This document shows positions 40,501 through 47,303 of a DNA stretch of 64,000 nt, one piece after another. Origin of the DNA: Lophius americanus (Eukaryota; Chordata; Actinopteri; Lophiiformes; Lophiidae); the NCBI GenBank assembly GCA_037951165.1, contig JBBDHG010000031.1, positions 558,001-622,000 on the forward strand. The letters run 5' to 3'. The notes beneath the pieces were generated by a model. It was not told where the DNA came from. It worked only from the letters and a program-made list of their open reading frames with translations, and did no database searches. Both the position numbers and the translations under genes were made by a program. The stretch's first letter is position 1. Each line of letters starts with the position of its first letter.

Positions 40501-43500
40501 AATATTGACACAAAATATAGAAAAAATGGTGTTTCTTTTTTTTCCCCATCCCCCTGCCCATGGATGAGTGGGGTTTCTGTGGTCCCTGCAACAACTCTTC
40601 TGAAAGTGTTGTCATAAAAGCTTATTACAGGACTAGACACTAGAATAATTTCCTGCCTCATTTTGTATACATGAATTGGAGTATTTTTTTTGTTCTGCAT
40701 TTAGAATTCTTACAAAACTTTTTACCACATTTATTTGTGACATTTCTCCAGATTTGGACTAACCTGGCTCTTTGTTTGATAAATACTTGCTCTCAATGCA
40801 CTTGATAATTTCCAGACCTCATGTCAGCCATATCTTTATGACAATATATGACCGCAGACTGCTGTTCTTACCTCCTTATAGGGGTAAAGGTGACACTCCT
40901 GAGGCCCGGGCTTTGGCAAAACACATCGCAACAGCTCTGCAGAATCTGCAGTCCAAGACCAACAAAGCTGTGGCCAACAGCAGGCCCGCAAAGGCAGCTG
41001 TGCACTTGGAGGGAAAGATTGAACAGGCACAGCGCTGGATTGACAATCCCACCGTAGATGACAGCGGTGTGGGTGAGTCTGACTCCCCATTCTCCCCATT
41101 CTCCTCATCCGTCTCCCTGTCTCTCTTACCCAGGTCCACATTCTTTCCACTGCTGCTGTGGTTAAATTTCATAACAGTCACTTTCTTCTATACTATACAT
41201 TCCACGACTCTACCCCAACACTGTAATCTGATGGTTTATGAGTGGTCGTCTTACATGTTAACAATAGAGCAAGCAACAGCAGCTATTTACAGGAAGCTAA
41301 TTTTACCGTTAGATATTGCTGAAACAATTACCGGTCTTCAGTATGGTATTTCATTTACATCGGTTCTGAAGTGAAAATGGCATTCCTTCCAATTCCTCAT
41401 ATTCTAGCTTCACCTTCTGGTTCTTTGGTACTTAATATAAAACAGTTAATATGAAAATGTCACAGTGAGAAATATGATGGCATTTTTCCCAATTAAATGA
41501 CTTCCTGTAGACCAGGGGAAAATAAAGCCAAACAATTTTCAAAGCGAGGACTTTATTTTAGGAATAACAATTTTTTAGATATGAACTTTCTGACGTAATA
41601 AATGTTATTTCATTTGACCCTAGGATATACCTGTATGAAAAGACTCATAAATACATGGAAATCCATAATGATAATGACACCAGATGCTTGATTTAAAATT
41701 TATCACAGACCTCCGGTCTGCAACAACAACAATCAATACAAACTCCACAATTACTGGGCTGTTCTCAGATCTCAGGAAGCTATGAAATCATGAATTTGAG
41801 ACTCCACGCAACGCCCTACCAACAAGGATTAACCCTAGTGTCACATCATGTGTCCATTCATCAATTTTTACTACTCTGTATTTTCGATACGAAGCTTTGT
41901 CGGCTTGATATGACTTTTATATCCTTTCACAAAAAATCCAAAGCTATAAATTATTTATTACTTAATAGCACAGCTTTCTTTAGTGTTTAGCAAACAGAAT
42001 ATTGTTTTTTGTTAATCTTTAAGATACTTACCTGTGTGTTTAGGCCAAGCAGCCATCCGCGGGCTGGTGGCAGAGGGTCGCAGGCTGGCCAACGCTCTGC
42101 CGGGACCCTACAGACAGGAAATGGTGGGTAAGTGCGAGCAGGTGGAGCAGCTCATGGCCCAGCTGGCTGACCTGGCTGCCCGCGGTGAAGGAGACTCCCA
42201 TCAGGCCCGTGTTGTGGCGCATCAGCTCCAGGAGGCTCTGAAGGTAAGAGCCCAGCTCCAATTCATGCAGAGGCAGGGGAACAGCCTCCTCTGCTGGTTA
42301 AAGATGATGAATGAAATATTAAAGTTTTAATGCTAAAAAATAGTTTAAGCACAGAAGGAAATAATTCTGCTGTTAGGTAGAAGTTAACAAGTATTAAGAT
42401 AAGACAATCCATTATTTGTCCTTCAGTGGAAGCATTTTAGCAAGCAAAGACGATCGTGGAATATTATCTACAAAATGTGAAGTTCATTGTAGAAAGATAA
42501 AGAGCAGACCACTGAACAAACATAGTAACATTACTATTTACAGAGGAACTACAAAATAGATGTCTTGCACAGAGGACAGTTGGCATACAAAATGCAAGTG
42601 TCTACAAGTAGATTTTACTATTAATGCTATATATTTGAGAATAATTCAAACGGAGAACAGAAACGGAATTATGAAAATTCATGTCTGATTCACAATTATT
42701 ATTTTTTTTAACACCTTCAAATGAAAAAGGAAATGCTACAGACTGAAGAATGTACGCAAAACTCCCAAGTGTCTGCACATGTAGATGTAATGAAGGAAGT
42801 ATCCACAAGAGTTTAATAAATGCTTTGTACTTCTGACATATTATGGGGCCATTCCCTCAGAGTAAGGAATGGTTAGAATATTTATCTCTAGCAATGGAAA
42901 AAGTGAAATCAGACCATTGTAGGAGGAATTATGGATATATATCTTACATGTGTATAATCCTTTATTAAAGCTGGTAAAGTCCTCACTGATATTAAAATCT
43001 GTCTTCCCCAGAGTGACCAGGCCAAGAGAGCAGCGACAATAAAGAGACATCAACAAAAAACAACAACTTAATGCACTCCAAAATAAAGACAAAAACAAAT
43101 TTCACAATTGCAAGATTCTCCTACTGGCCAAAATTGTTAGAACCAATGTCTTTAATCTGCCACACCAAATCTGGCTATAAACAGGCATGGTTTCATTGTG
43201 GCTCTGAGGGTGTGTACAGTTTGTTTTAACACATCTTGCGTACACACTAATACATGAATGTTTATACACACTTCTGTATCTAAATCAATTTTCATGTAAC
43301 AAAGTTTGACAAAGATCCAGATCATGATCCGAAATTGTATTCTCGGACAAAGATCCTATTGTCATAATCAATGCATCGCGACTCCTTCAGAATGGTTCAA
43401 ACAATTAAAAACAAAATGTCCAGATGAGTAACTAACAAAAGACAAGTCAATAATAAGTTTTGGCTTGAATAAATTATCTTCAACCTAGTTTTTTGCTCAT

Positions 43501-46500
43501 CTTTACTGTGCTACATTTTAATAAAATATTATGTTTATGTCACAGCCAAACCTTCGAGTATGTGTATGTAGCTCCCACTAGTGGATATTGGCAGTATTTT
43601 GTAACCAAATCCCTCTTTGGGGTAAAAATTCTATTTCTCGGCACATTTGGGTACATTAACTATCCAACTGTGGCAACTATCCCACAATAACCTGTTGGTA
43701 TTTCAATCAGATTTGATGCAGTAGTTATCAAAAAGTCATATTCACTGATTGTTTTGTTTCATGTTGTTACTGTGATATTATTTTATAATCTGTTTTTATT
43801 TAAAAAATCAGATCAGAATAGAAATATTGATAATATTTTGTGTTTAATCCCAGATTACTCACATAGTTACAGGCGAATGTCGCTTAAACTGAGAAAAAAA
43901 TGATTTTAGGTGTTACCTGTCCATAGACGCCACGGTTCGGCAAATACACCTGACACCACTTCCTCTTTTTCTTTTATATTTCTATTATTAGAGTTAGACG
44001 GATGTGTGGGAGTTCTAAGCTACAGCAGATTGTAGATAGTTACTTTAATTCATTCATTGATTAAACCTGTGGTGGTCTTTAGTTGCAGCCACAGTGCGCT
44101 TTCTGGTCCTCAATCATAATTTGTTATTGAAGTTTATTCCTGATGATCTGTGATCTCAGCGAACAAATATGAGTTCCCAGACGGCGGTAACATCTGTTTG
44201 TCCCCCTCTCAGGACCTGAAAGGGAAGATGCAAGAGGCGATGACTCAGGAGGTGTCCGATATCTTCAGCGACACCACCACCCCCATCAAATTGCTGGCAG
44301 CGGCTGCTGTGGCCCCTGAGGACGCCCAAAAAAGAGAGGAGGTCAGGGGCGCCCCTTCACTGTGATCGCACTGCCCCCTTTAGGGTGATAAATATTTAAG
44401 TCTTCTAATGAGCCTTTGGATAATTGTTTTCATATGATGGTGTGCAGATCTTTGAGGAAAGAGCTGCCAACTTCCAGAACCACGCCAACAAGCTTGGCAC
44501 GACAGCAGAGAAGGCCGCTGCGGTGGGCACTGCCAACAAGAGCACCGTGGAGGGAATCCAGGCCGCCGTCAAGTCAACCAGGGACTTAACGCCACAAGTA
44601 AAACACACCCCTGTGTTTATATCTGTTTATGTCTGCCCTCCTCTTCATCAAGTCTTTCCTGCTTCTTCGGCCAAACCTGGAGCAAGCATCAATAGGATTG
44701 TCATCAATAGGATTGTTTTCTTTAGGTGGTATCCGCTGCTCGTATCCTGCTGAAGAACCCTGGCAATCAGGCCGCGTATGAACATTTTGAAACCATGAAG
44801 AATCAGTGGATCGACAACGTGGAGAAAATGACCGGTGAGGTGACATAAAGATTTCACTCTTCCTCCTCCAGTAACTTCTCTATTTTAATACGTTGTGTAT
44901 CTTCAGGTTTGGTGGATGAGGCCATCGATACCAAATCTCTGCTGGACGCCTCGGAGGAGGCCATCAAGAAGGATATTGATAAGTGCAGTGCGGCAATGGC
45001 CAAACACCAGCCTCAGATGCTGGTCGCCGGTGCCACCAGCATCGCCCGCAGAGCCAACCGCATCCTCCTGGTGGCGAAGAGAGAGGTGGAGAACTCTGAG
45101 GATCCTCATTTCAGAGAGATGGTGAAGGCCGCATCTGATGAACTGAGCCAGACCATTTCTCCGATGGTGATGGATGCCAAGGCGGTGGCAGGAAACATCC
45201 AGGATAAGAGTCAGTAGAAGATGCTAACTGGTTTTAAGATCGTGTTTTATGTTAACTTAGAATTTCCCTGTTTGTGATAAATGTGTTTGCGATTGTCAGA
45301 TCTTCAGACGGGCTTCTTGGAATCTGGTTATAAGATTCTTGGTGCTGTGGCAAAGGTCAGGGAAGCGTTCAAGCCCCAGGAGCCAGACTTCCCGCCACCT
45401 CCTCCTGAGCTGGAGCAGCTGAGTGTAAGATAAGCCCGTATTTGAAACATCTAGAGCGGCTTTAGTTTCTTGTCCAAACCACGATTATTTTTCCTGGCAG
45501 CTTAATGATGAGCCTGCGCCACCCAAACCTCCACTTCCTGAAGGTGAGGTTCCTCCCCCCAGGCCTCCACCCCCAGAGGAAAAAGATGAGGAGTTCCCCG
45601 AGCAGAAGGCTGGCGACATGGTTAACGAGCCCATGATGGTGGCTGCCAGGCAGCTCCACGATGAAGCACGCAAATGGTCCAGCAAAGTAAGCAAACGCTG
45701 AACTCATTAATCGACCTTTACTTTGACATCCTTCTGATTGACGATCCTCTTGTTGTAAATTAGGGAAATGACATCATTGGTGCCGCCAAACGAATGGCCT
45801 TGCTCATGGCTGAAATGTCGCGTCTGGTGCGCGGAGGGAGCGGAAACAAGCGTGCCCTCATCCAGTGTGCCAAGGACATCGCTAAGGCTTCTGATGAGGT
45901 CACGCGGCTGGCCAAGGAAGTGGCCAAGCAGTGCACCGACAAGCGCATCCGGACCAACCTGCTGCAGGTCGGTCTTTCGTCTTCAAAAGAGGGTTTGAGG
46001 TGAAGTTTTTAGATGTTTGACGTCTCCTGAACCTCTGACCTTGTTGCAGGTGTGCGAACGAATTCCCACCATCAGCACTCAGCTCAAAATCCTGTCCACT
46101 GTCAAGGCCACCATGTTGGGTCGTACCAACATCAGCGAGGAGGAGTCAGAGCAGGTGAGTCTTTTCCATGGAAAAGTTCCGCTAAAATGACCTTCTCACT
46201 CCCACGCCGATGGAAAACTGGATGATATTTTTCTTACTACACACAACATTGTGAAGCGTCAAAACAAAACCAAGGATTCCAAGGATGATGCATGAGAGTG
46301 GACACACGTAGATAAGATCAATAAGTTGTGCATCAAACACAATAGAAAGATCTCTGCTCACACAGTCATTTTTAAAACACCAAAAAAACAAGCCAAGTTT
46401 TCATCCAATAGACCAAGATATTTAAATTCCCCCCTCACCTGTGGTCCTGAGCTTCACGAGGGGCCGAAATGTGTTTCCTTCGTTTCCTGGCAGCTCCGAC

Positions 46501-47303
46501 TTGGAGGTAGACTCCGAATTAAAGAATTAGCCAGCAAAAACTTTCTCACCATCTTCTTCATTGTTTTCAGAGGCAAAACGTCTCTTGGTCGCCTTTTTGG
46601 TATGGATTTTAGGTTCTGCGTACTTTGCTCCAAAAGGTCAGTTCATTAATAGCTTTCCCAGTCCAACAGAGAACCAGCAGAATGTCAAAGGACACATCTC
46701 AAATGACATGGGGGAGTAGGAGGGACAAGTTACAATAAATAAAAACAACAGATCTTAGAAATAAGTTATTGAATGAATACTTGATAAACTATGTTATCTC
46801 TAAAATAAGATTAATTTAAAAGTAGTATTCCATAGATATATGTGGTTTTAGCAGTGGGTAGAGCAGTTGTCCATCAACTGGGAGACCAGGGTACGAGCCC
46901 AGCCCCTGACGCAACAAGACCCTGAAACCTCAGCTCCCCGGAGCTTCACAGGAGACCGCCCGCTGCTCCCACAGGGATGTGTCACAAGCAGAGATAAATC
47001 TCACGACGTTGTACTGTATGTTATGCAGTTATATTCCATATATTCACTGTGATGCCTCTTAATATATCAGACTGCACCTTTTTAATGTTTTTTATTTATT
47101 TGCTTTCATCCTCCGTCTCCATTATCAATGTATTTCTTGTATTTCCTCCCCGACAGGCCACTGAGATGTTGGTCCACAACGCCCAGAACCTGATGCAGTC
47201 TGTAAAGGAGACGGTCAGGGAGGCCGAGGCCGCTTCCATCAAGATCCGAACAGATGCCGGCTTCACTCTTCACTGGATCCGGAAGACCCCCTGGTACCAG
47301 TAA
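10342..47303 (+). CDS. vcl: Vinculin, complete gene, 21 coding exons, 1065 residues
   Basis: Vinculin is a cytoplasmic actin-binding adaptor at focal adhesions and adherens junctions; its head binds talin and alpha-catenin, its proline-rich neck binds VASP and vinexin-type partners, and its tail binds F-actin, paxillin and PIP2. Coding segments: 10342-10509, 27312-27382, 31798-31948, 33187-33295, 33796-33918, 34515-34675, 38347-38437, 38530-38677, 39694-39847, 39934-40106, 40882-41072, 42044-42243, 44213-44341, 44448-44597, 44726-44834, 44907-45209, 45300-45424, 45501-45686, 45764-45967, 46050-46154, 47157-47303. All introns are GT-AG, the frame is intact throughout, and the sum is 3198 nt. 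Head domains D1-D4 cover about 1-835, the neck with FPPPPP (841-846) runs to about 877, and the tail ends KTPWYQ. It is one residue shorter than human vinculin, explained by a one-residue loss in exon 10. The metavinculin exon is absent. Teleosts often keep two copies (vcla, vclb); which one this is cannot be decided here. Confidence 0.97.
10919..11140 (+). repeat. Dispersed repeat beginning 'aaaggtgcagtgtgtaaaa', copy 1
   Basis: The first 20 bases match the start of the copy at 16298. This opening is common in teleost non-autonomous elements. The right end was not located, so the extent is approximate. Confidence 0.45.
14211..14224. promoter_or_regulatory. RFX-type X-box in vinculin intron 1
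   Basis: GTTGCCATAGCAAC, a near-palindromic match to the RFX consensus (GTTGCC, short spacer, GGCAAC or AGCAAC). It sits in a non-repetitive stretch. A second such box is at 28205. Function is inferred from the motif only. Confidence 0.55.
14764..14900 (+). repeat. Dispersed teleost repeat ('caagtcagttttat...atacagcc')
   Basis: It resembles 35862-36030, which has 'caagtcaattttatttatatagcc'. Both match the look of a repeat scattered through teleost genomes. No coding frame. Confidence 0.5.
16298..16890 (+). mobile_element. MITE-like element, copy 2 of the 'ggtgcagtgtgtaaaa' repeat
   Basis: The left end reads 'aaaggtgcagtgtgtaaaata', and near the right end 'ttttacacactgaaac...aacctttgaaa' gives its approximate reverse complement with a short insertion. 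This spacing suggests an element of about 0.6 kb with imperfect terminal inverted repeats. Internal sequence is AT-rich and non-coding, with a poly-T run near 16760. Confidence 0.5.
18345..18634 (+). mobile_element. Tc1-like transposon remnant (internally deleted)
   Basis: Shares with the copy at 29708 the blocks 'gggtgggatacattaggca', 'atgggcgcccataaggatca' and 'caaatttctgaaaaagt', and ends with the terminal motif 'gttatggctgatcaatgtgt'. The left terminal repeat is lost and most of the transposase is missing. Confidence 0.6.
19012..19045. repeat. 34-bp perfect palindrome built on TCTAGA
   Basis: The two halves are exact reverse complements with no loop (centre between 19028 and 19029). A 17-nt near-palindrome of the same kind (gatctagaatctagatc) lies at 18977-18993 and a related 'gttctagata' at 19001. 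Long perfect palindromes are rare by chance. Confidence 0.9.
21311..21358 (+). repeat. 48-bp repeat, left copy
   Basis: Starts 'cttcacttgttgtcgaggtc' and ends 'tatctcctata'. It is identical over 48 bp to 24015-24062. Flanking sequence is unrelated on both sides. Confidence 0.9.
22253..22283 (+). mobile_element. Solo Tc1-like terminal repeat
   Basis: 'ataatgttatggctgatctgcg' matches the terminal repeat of the Tc1-like copies at 29708-30175 and 37062-38178. No clear transposase sequence is next to it. Confidence 0.5.
23889..23919. repeat. Perfect 14-bp inverted repeat with 3-nt loop
   Basis: Arm 23889-23902 (tttatcaatagata) is the exact reverse complement of 23906-23919, with loop GTT. It is AT-rich and could form a stem-loop or cruciform. 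Confidence 0.85.
24015..24062 (+). repeat. 48-bp repeat, right copy
   Basis: Exact copy of 21311-21358. It runs directly into the 12-bp minisatellite at 24063. Confidence 0.9.
24063..24123 (+). repeat. 12-bp minisatellite (gatctgttctct)n
   Basis: Five near-perfect 12-bp units. A single 'gatctgttctctgatcc' occurs again near 25574, about 1.5 kb away in the same intron. Confidence 0.9.
26560..26640 (+). mobile_element. SINE tail remnant
   Basis: 'catgctgggacagattcctgcc' followed by 'tgtgaccctgaatgagatgaa' matches the last block ('gctgggataggctccagccc...gtgaccctgaa') of the SINE-like copies in this window. Only the tail is present. Confidence 0.5.
27312..27382 (+). CDS. vcl: vinculin exon 2 (residues 57-80)
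   Basis: Encodes VGRETVQTTDDHMMKRDMPP plus AFIK. Acceptor 'tttccag', donor GTAAGA. It ends two bases into the lysine codon. Confidence 0.96.
27661..27694 (+). repeat. CTG/TGC trinucleotide repeat in vinculin intron 2
   Basis: About eleven TGC/CTG triplets with two interruptions (TTC and TTG). Non-coding. Likely polymorphic in length. Confidence 0.9.
28205..28218. promoter_or_regulatory. RFX-type X-box in vinculin intron 2
   Basis: GTTACCGTGGCAAC matches the RFX half-site pair with the usual spacing. It is embedded in a non-repetitive stretch (about 28050-28250). Function is inferred from the motif only. Confidence 0.5.
29708..30175 (+). mobile_element. Tc1-like transposon, internally deleted copy
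   Basis: Left end 'tgatcagccataatattataacc' and right end 'aatgttatggctgatcggtgtata' are inverted terminal repeats. Between them are worn traces of the N-terminal DNA-binding part of a Tc1-like transposase, such as 'caaattgctgaaaaagt' (QIAEKV). The catalytic DDE part is absent, so the copy is MITE-like. Confidence 0.8.
31111..31440 (+). repeat. Dispersed teleost repeat with AAT microsatellite
   Basis: An AATAATAATAATA run (31111) is followed by 'catttataacgcactttacatt' and later 'gggcagcagaacagaaggcccgatcaccc' and 'ggtgctgagcttagtctgg'. This order is familiar from a repeat found in many teleost introns; the family is not assigned. Confidence 0.45.
31798..31948 (+). CDS. vcl: vinculin exon 3 (residues 80-130)
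   Basis: Encodes VENACGKLVQAAQMLKSDPY and on to LLLTFDEAE of domain D1. Acceptor 'accacag', donor GTATTT, phase 0 at the end. It contains the conserved SVPARDYLIDGSRGILSG segment, including the tyrosine equivalent to the human Tyr100 phosphosite. Confidence 0.97.
33187..33295 (+). CDS. vcl: vinculin exon 4 (residues 131-167)
   Basis: Encodes [20 protein letters not shown] and on to TYTKNLGPG. Acceptor 'atctcag', donor GTCAGT. It ends one base into a glycine codon. Confidence 0.97.
33352..33379. repeat. TA/GA dinucleotide microsatellite
   Basis: A (TA)n run of about ten units is followed directly by (GA)n. It lies about 60 bp after exon 4. Confidence 0.85.
33796..33918 (+). CDS. vcl: vinculin exon 5 (residues 167-208)
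   Basis: Encodes [20 protein letters not shown] and on to VKELLPILIS. Acceptor 'ggccag', donor GTAAGC. It ends one base into a glycine codon. Confidence 0.97.
34515..34675 (+). CDS. vcl: vinculin exon 6 (residues 208-261)
   Basis: Encodes IKIFVTTHMSGSHGKEEALK and on to LTSWDEDAWANK. Acceptor 'tcttcag', donor GTGCGT, phase 0. The stretch HMSGSHGK (216-223) differs from the mammalian loop KNSKNQGI, while both flanks are highly conserved. Confidence 0.97.
35838..36030 (-). mobile_element. Composite repeat: SINE tail fused to a dispersed repeat
   Basis: 'gaggggggctggagcctat' (35839-35857) is the reverse complement of the SINE tail seen at 6760-6782. It is cut and followed at once by 'gtcaagtcaattttatttatatagcc', the repeat also present at 14764. 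One element probably inserted into the other. Confidence 0.5.
37062..38178 (-). mobile_element. Tc1-like DNA transposon, near full length
   Basis: About 1.1 kb in intron 6 of vinculin. Ends 'tatacatcgatcagacataac' (left) and 'gttatggctgatcggtatata' (right) are inverted terminal repeats, with TA at the outer edges as expected for this superfamily. On the minus strand a worn transposase can be followed from near 38031 (MDKC, then SDLEKDQMVKSRRLGQ) to the catalytic C-terminal part near 37220. Confidence 0.88.
37220..38031 (-). pseudogene. Tc1-like transposase pseudogene
   Basis: The coding frame is broken by stops and frameshifts. Recognisable pieces include the N-terminal helix-turn-helix region (KSRRLGQIISRTSG), an HNAPLHTA segment where active copies have DNAPCHTA (the aspartate is lost, codon at 37386-37388), and VLTWPSDSSDLNPI followed by a TAG stop (37275-37277) where the catalytic glutamate of NPIEHLWD should be. 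Two DDE residues are therefore missing and the protein cannot be active. Confidence 0.8.
38347..38437 (+). CDS. vcl: vinculin exon 7 (residues 262-292)
   Basis: Encodes DTEAMKRALGLIDSKMAQAK and KWLDDHHAPP. Acceptor 'tcaaag', donor GTAATA. It ends one base into a glycine codon. DDHHAPPG replaces the mammalian RDPSASPG, a tolerant surface loop in domain D2. Confidence 0.96.
38530..38677 (+). CDS. vcl: vinculin exon 8 (residues 292-341)
   Basis: Encodes [20 protein letters not shown] and on to GQMTDQVSEMRA. Acceptor 'ttttag', donor GTATGC. It ends two bases into an arginine codon. Confidence 0.97.
39694..39847 (+). CDS. vcl: vinculin exon 9 (residues 341-392)
   Basis: Encodes RGQGTSPAAIQKAGQVSKGL and on to NSKQAIAKSIDAAQ. 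Acceptor 'ccccag', donor GTGAGT, phase 0. Confidence 0.97.
39934..40106 (+). CDS. vcl: vinculin exon 10 (residues 393-450)
   Basis: Encodes SWLADPNGGPEGEGIRTLLA and on to LSDLRRQ. Acceptor 'ctgcag', donor GTGAGT. Compared with the mammalian PEGEEQIRG this reads PEGEGIRT, one residue shorter, which accounts for the total of 1065 rather than 1066. Confidence 0.97.
40882..41072 (+). CDS. vcl: vinculin exon 11 (residues 450-514)
   Basis: Encodes GKGDTPEARALAKHIATALQ and on to RWIDNPTVDDSGVG. Acceptor 'cttatag', donor GTGAGT. It ends one base into a glycine codon, near the D2/D3 boundary. Confidence 0.97.
42044..42243 (+). CDS. vcl: vinculin exon 12 (residues 514-580)
   Basis: Encodes GQAAIRGLVAEGRRLANALP and on to VVAHQLQEALK. 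Acceptor 'gtttag', donor GTAAGA, phase 0. Domain D3. Confidence 0.97.
42244..44212 (+). other. vcl: vinculin intron 12, nothing recognised
   Basis: AT-rich intron of about 2 kb. I see no repeat family, exon or strong structure in it. Confidence 0.6.
44213..44341 (+). CDS. vcl: vinculin exon 13 (residues 581-623)
   Basis: Encodes DLKGKMQEAMTQEVSDIFSD and on to PEDAQKREE. Acceptor 'ctctcag', donor GTCAGG, phase 0. Confidence 0.97.
44448..44597 (+). CDS. vcl: vinculin exon 14 (residues 624-673)
   Basis: Encodes IFEERAANFQNHANKLGTTA and on to KSTRDLTPQ. Acceptor 'gtgcag', donor GTAAAA, phase 0. Confidence 0.97.
44726..44834 (+). CDS. vcl: vinculin exon 15 (residues 674-710)
   Basis: Encodes VVSAARILLKNPGNQAAYEH and on to QWIDNVEKMTG. 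Acceptor 'tttag', donor GTGAGG. It ends one base into a glycine codon, at the D3/D4 boundary. Confidence 0.97.
44907..45209 (+). CDS. vcl: vinculin exon 16 (residues 710-811)
   Basis: The longest exon, encoding LVDEAIDTKSLLDASEEAIK and on to DAKAVAGNIQDK, most of domain D4. Acceptor 'cttcag', donor GTCAGT. It ends one base into an asparagine codon. Reading on past the donor meets a stop within two codons, which supports the splice. Confidence 0.97.
45300..45424 (+). CDS. vcl: vinculin exon 17 (residues 811-852)
   Basis: Encodes NLQTGFLESGYKILGAVAKV and on to PDFPPPPPELEQLS. Acceptor 'ttgtcag', donor GTAAGA, phase 0. It carries the first proline run of the neck (FPPPPP, 841-846), the VASP-binding type motif, and Tyr821, equivalent to human Tyr822. 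Confidence 0.96.
45501..45686 (+). CDS. vcl: vinculin exon 18 (residues 853-914)
   Basis: Encodes LNDEPAPPKPPLPEGEVPPP and on to HDEARKWSSK. Acceptor 'tggcag', donor GTAAGC, phase 0. It holds the second and third proline runs of the neck and the first helix of the tail. In mammals the alternative metavinculin exon follows this one. Confidence 0.97.
45687..45763 (+). other. vcl: 77-bp intron at the metavinculin exon position
   Basis: Runs from donor GTAAGC to acceptor 'aaattag'. At 77 bp it is too short to contain the 204-nt metavinculin exon of mammals, and no such coding sequence is present. Confidence 0.9.
45764..45967 (+). CDS. vcl: vinculin exon 19 (residues 915-982)
   Basis: Encodes GNDIIGAAKRMALLMAEMSR and on to KRIRTNLLQ of the five-helix actin-binding tail. 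Acceptor 'aattag', donor GTCGGT, phase 0. Confidence 0.97.
46050..46154 (+). CDS. vcl: vinculin exon 20 (residues 983-1017)
   Basis: Encodes VCERIPTISTQLKILSTVKA and TMLGRTNISEEESEQ. Acceptor 'ttgcag', donor GTGAGT, phase 0. Tail domain. Confidence 0.97.
46845..47040 (+). mobile_element. tRNA-derived SINE in the last vinculin intron
   Basis: The head 'cagtgggtagagcagttgtc' resembles a tRNA A box and 'accagggtacgagccca' a B box, at tRNA-like spacing. The body runs on through 'gcagagataaatctcacgacgttgtactgta'. It sits about 120 bp before exon 21. Confidence 0.55.
47157..47303 (+). CDS. vcl: vinculin exon 21 (residues 1018-1065 and stop)
   Basis: Encodes ATEMLVHNAQNLMQSVKETV and on to FTLHWIRKTPWYQ, then TAA. 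Acceptor 'cgacag'. The C-terminal arm keeps the Arg-Lys pair linked to lipid binding and the penultimate tyrosine; it differs from the mammalian TLRWVRK by R-to-H and V-to-I. Confidence 0.97.
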   Translation, partial: ATEMLVHNAQNLMQSVKETVREAEAASIKIRTDAGFTLHWIRKTPWYQ

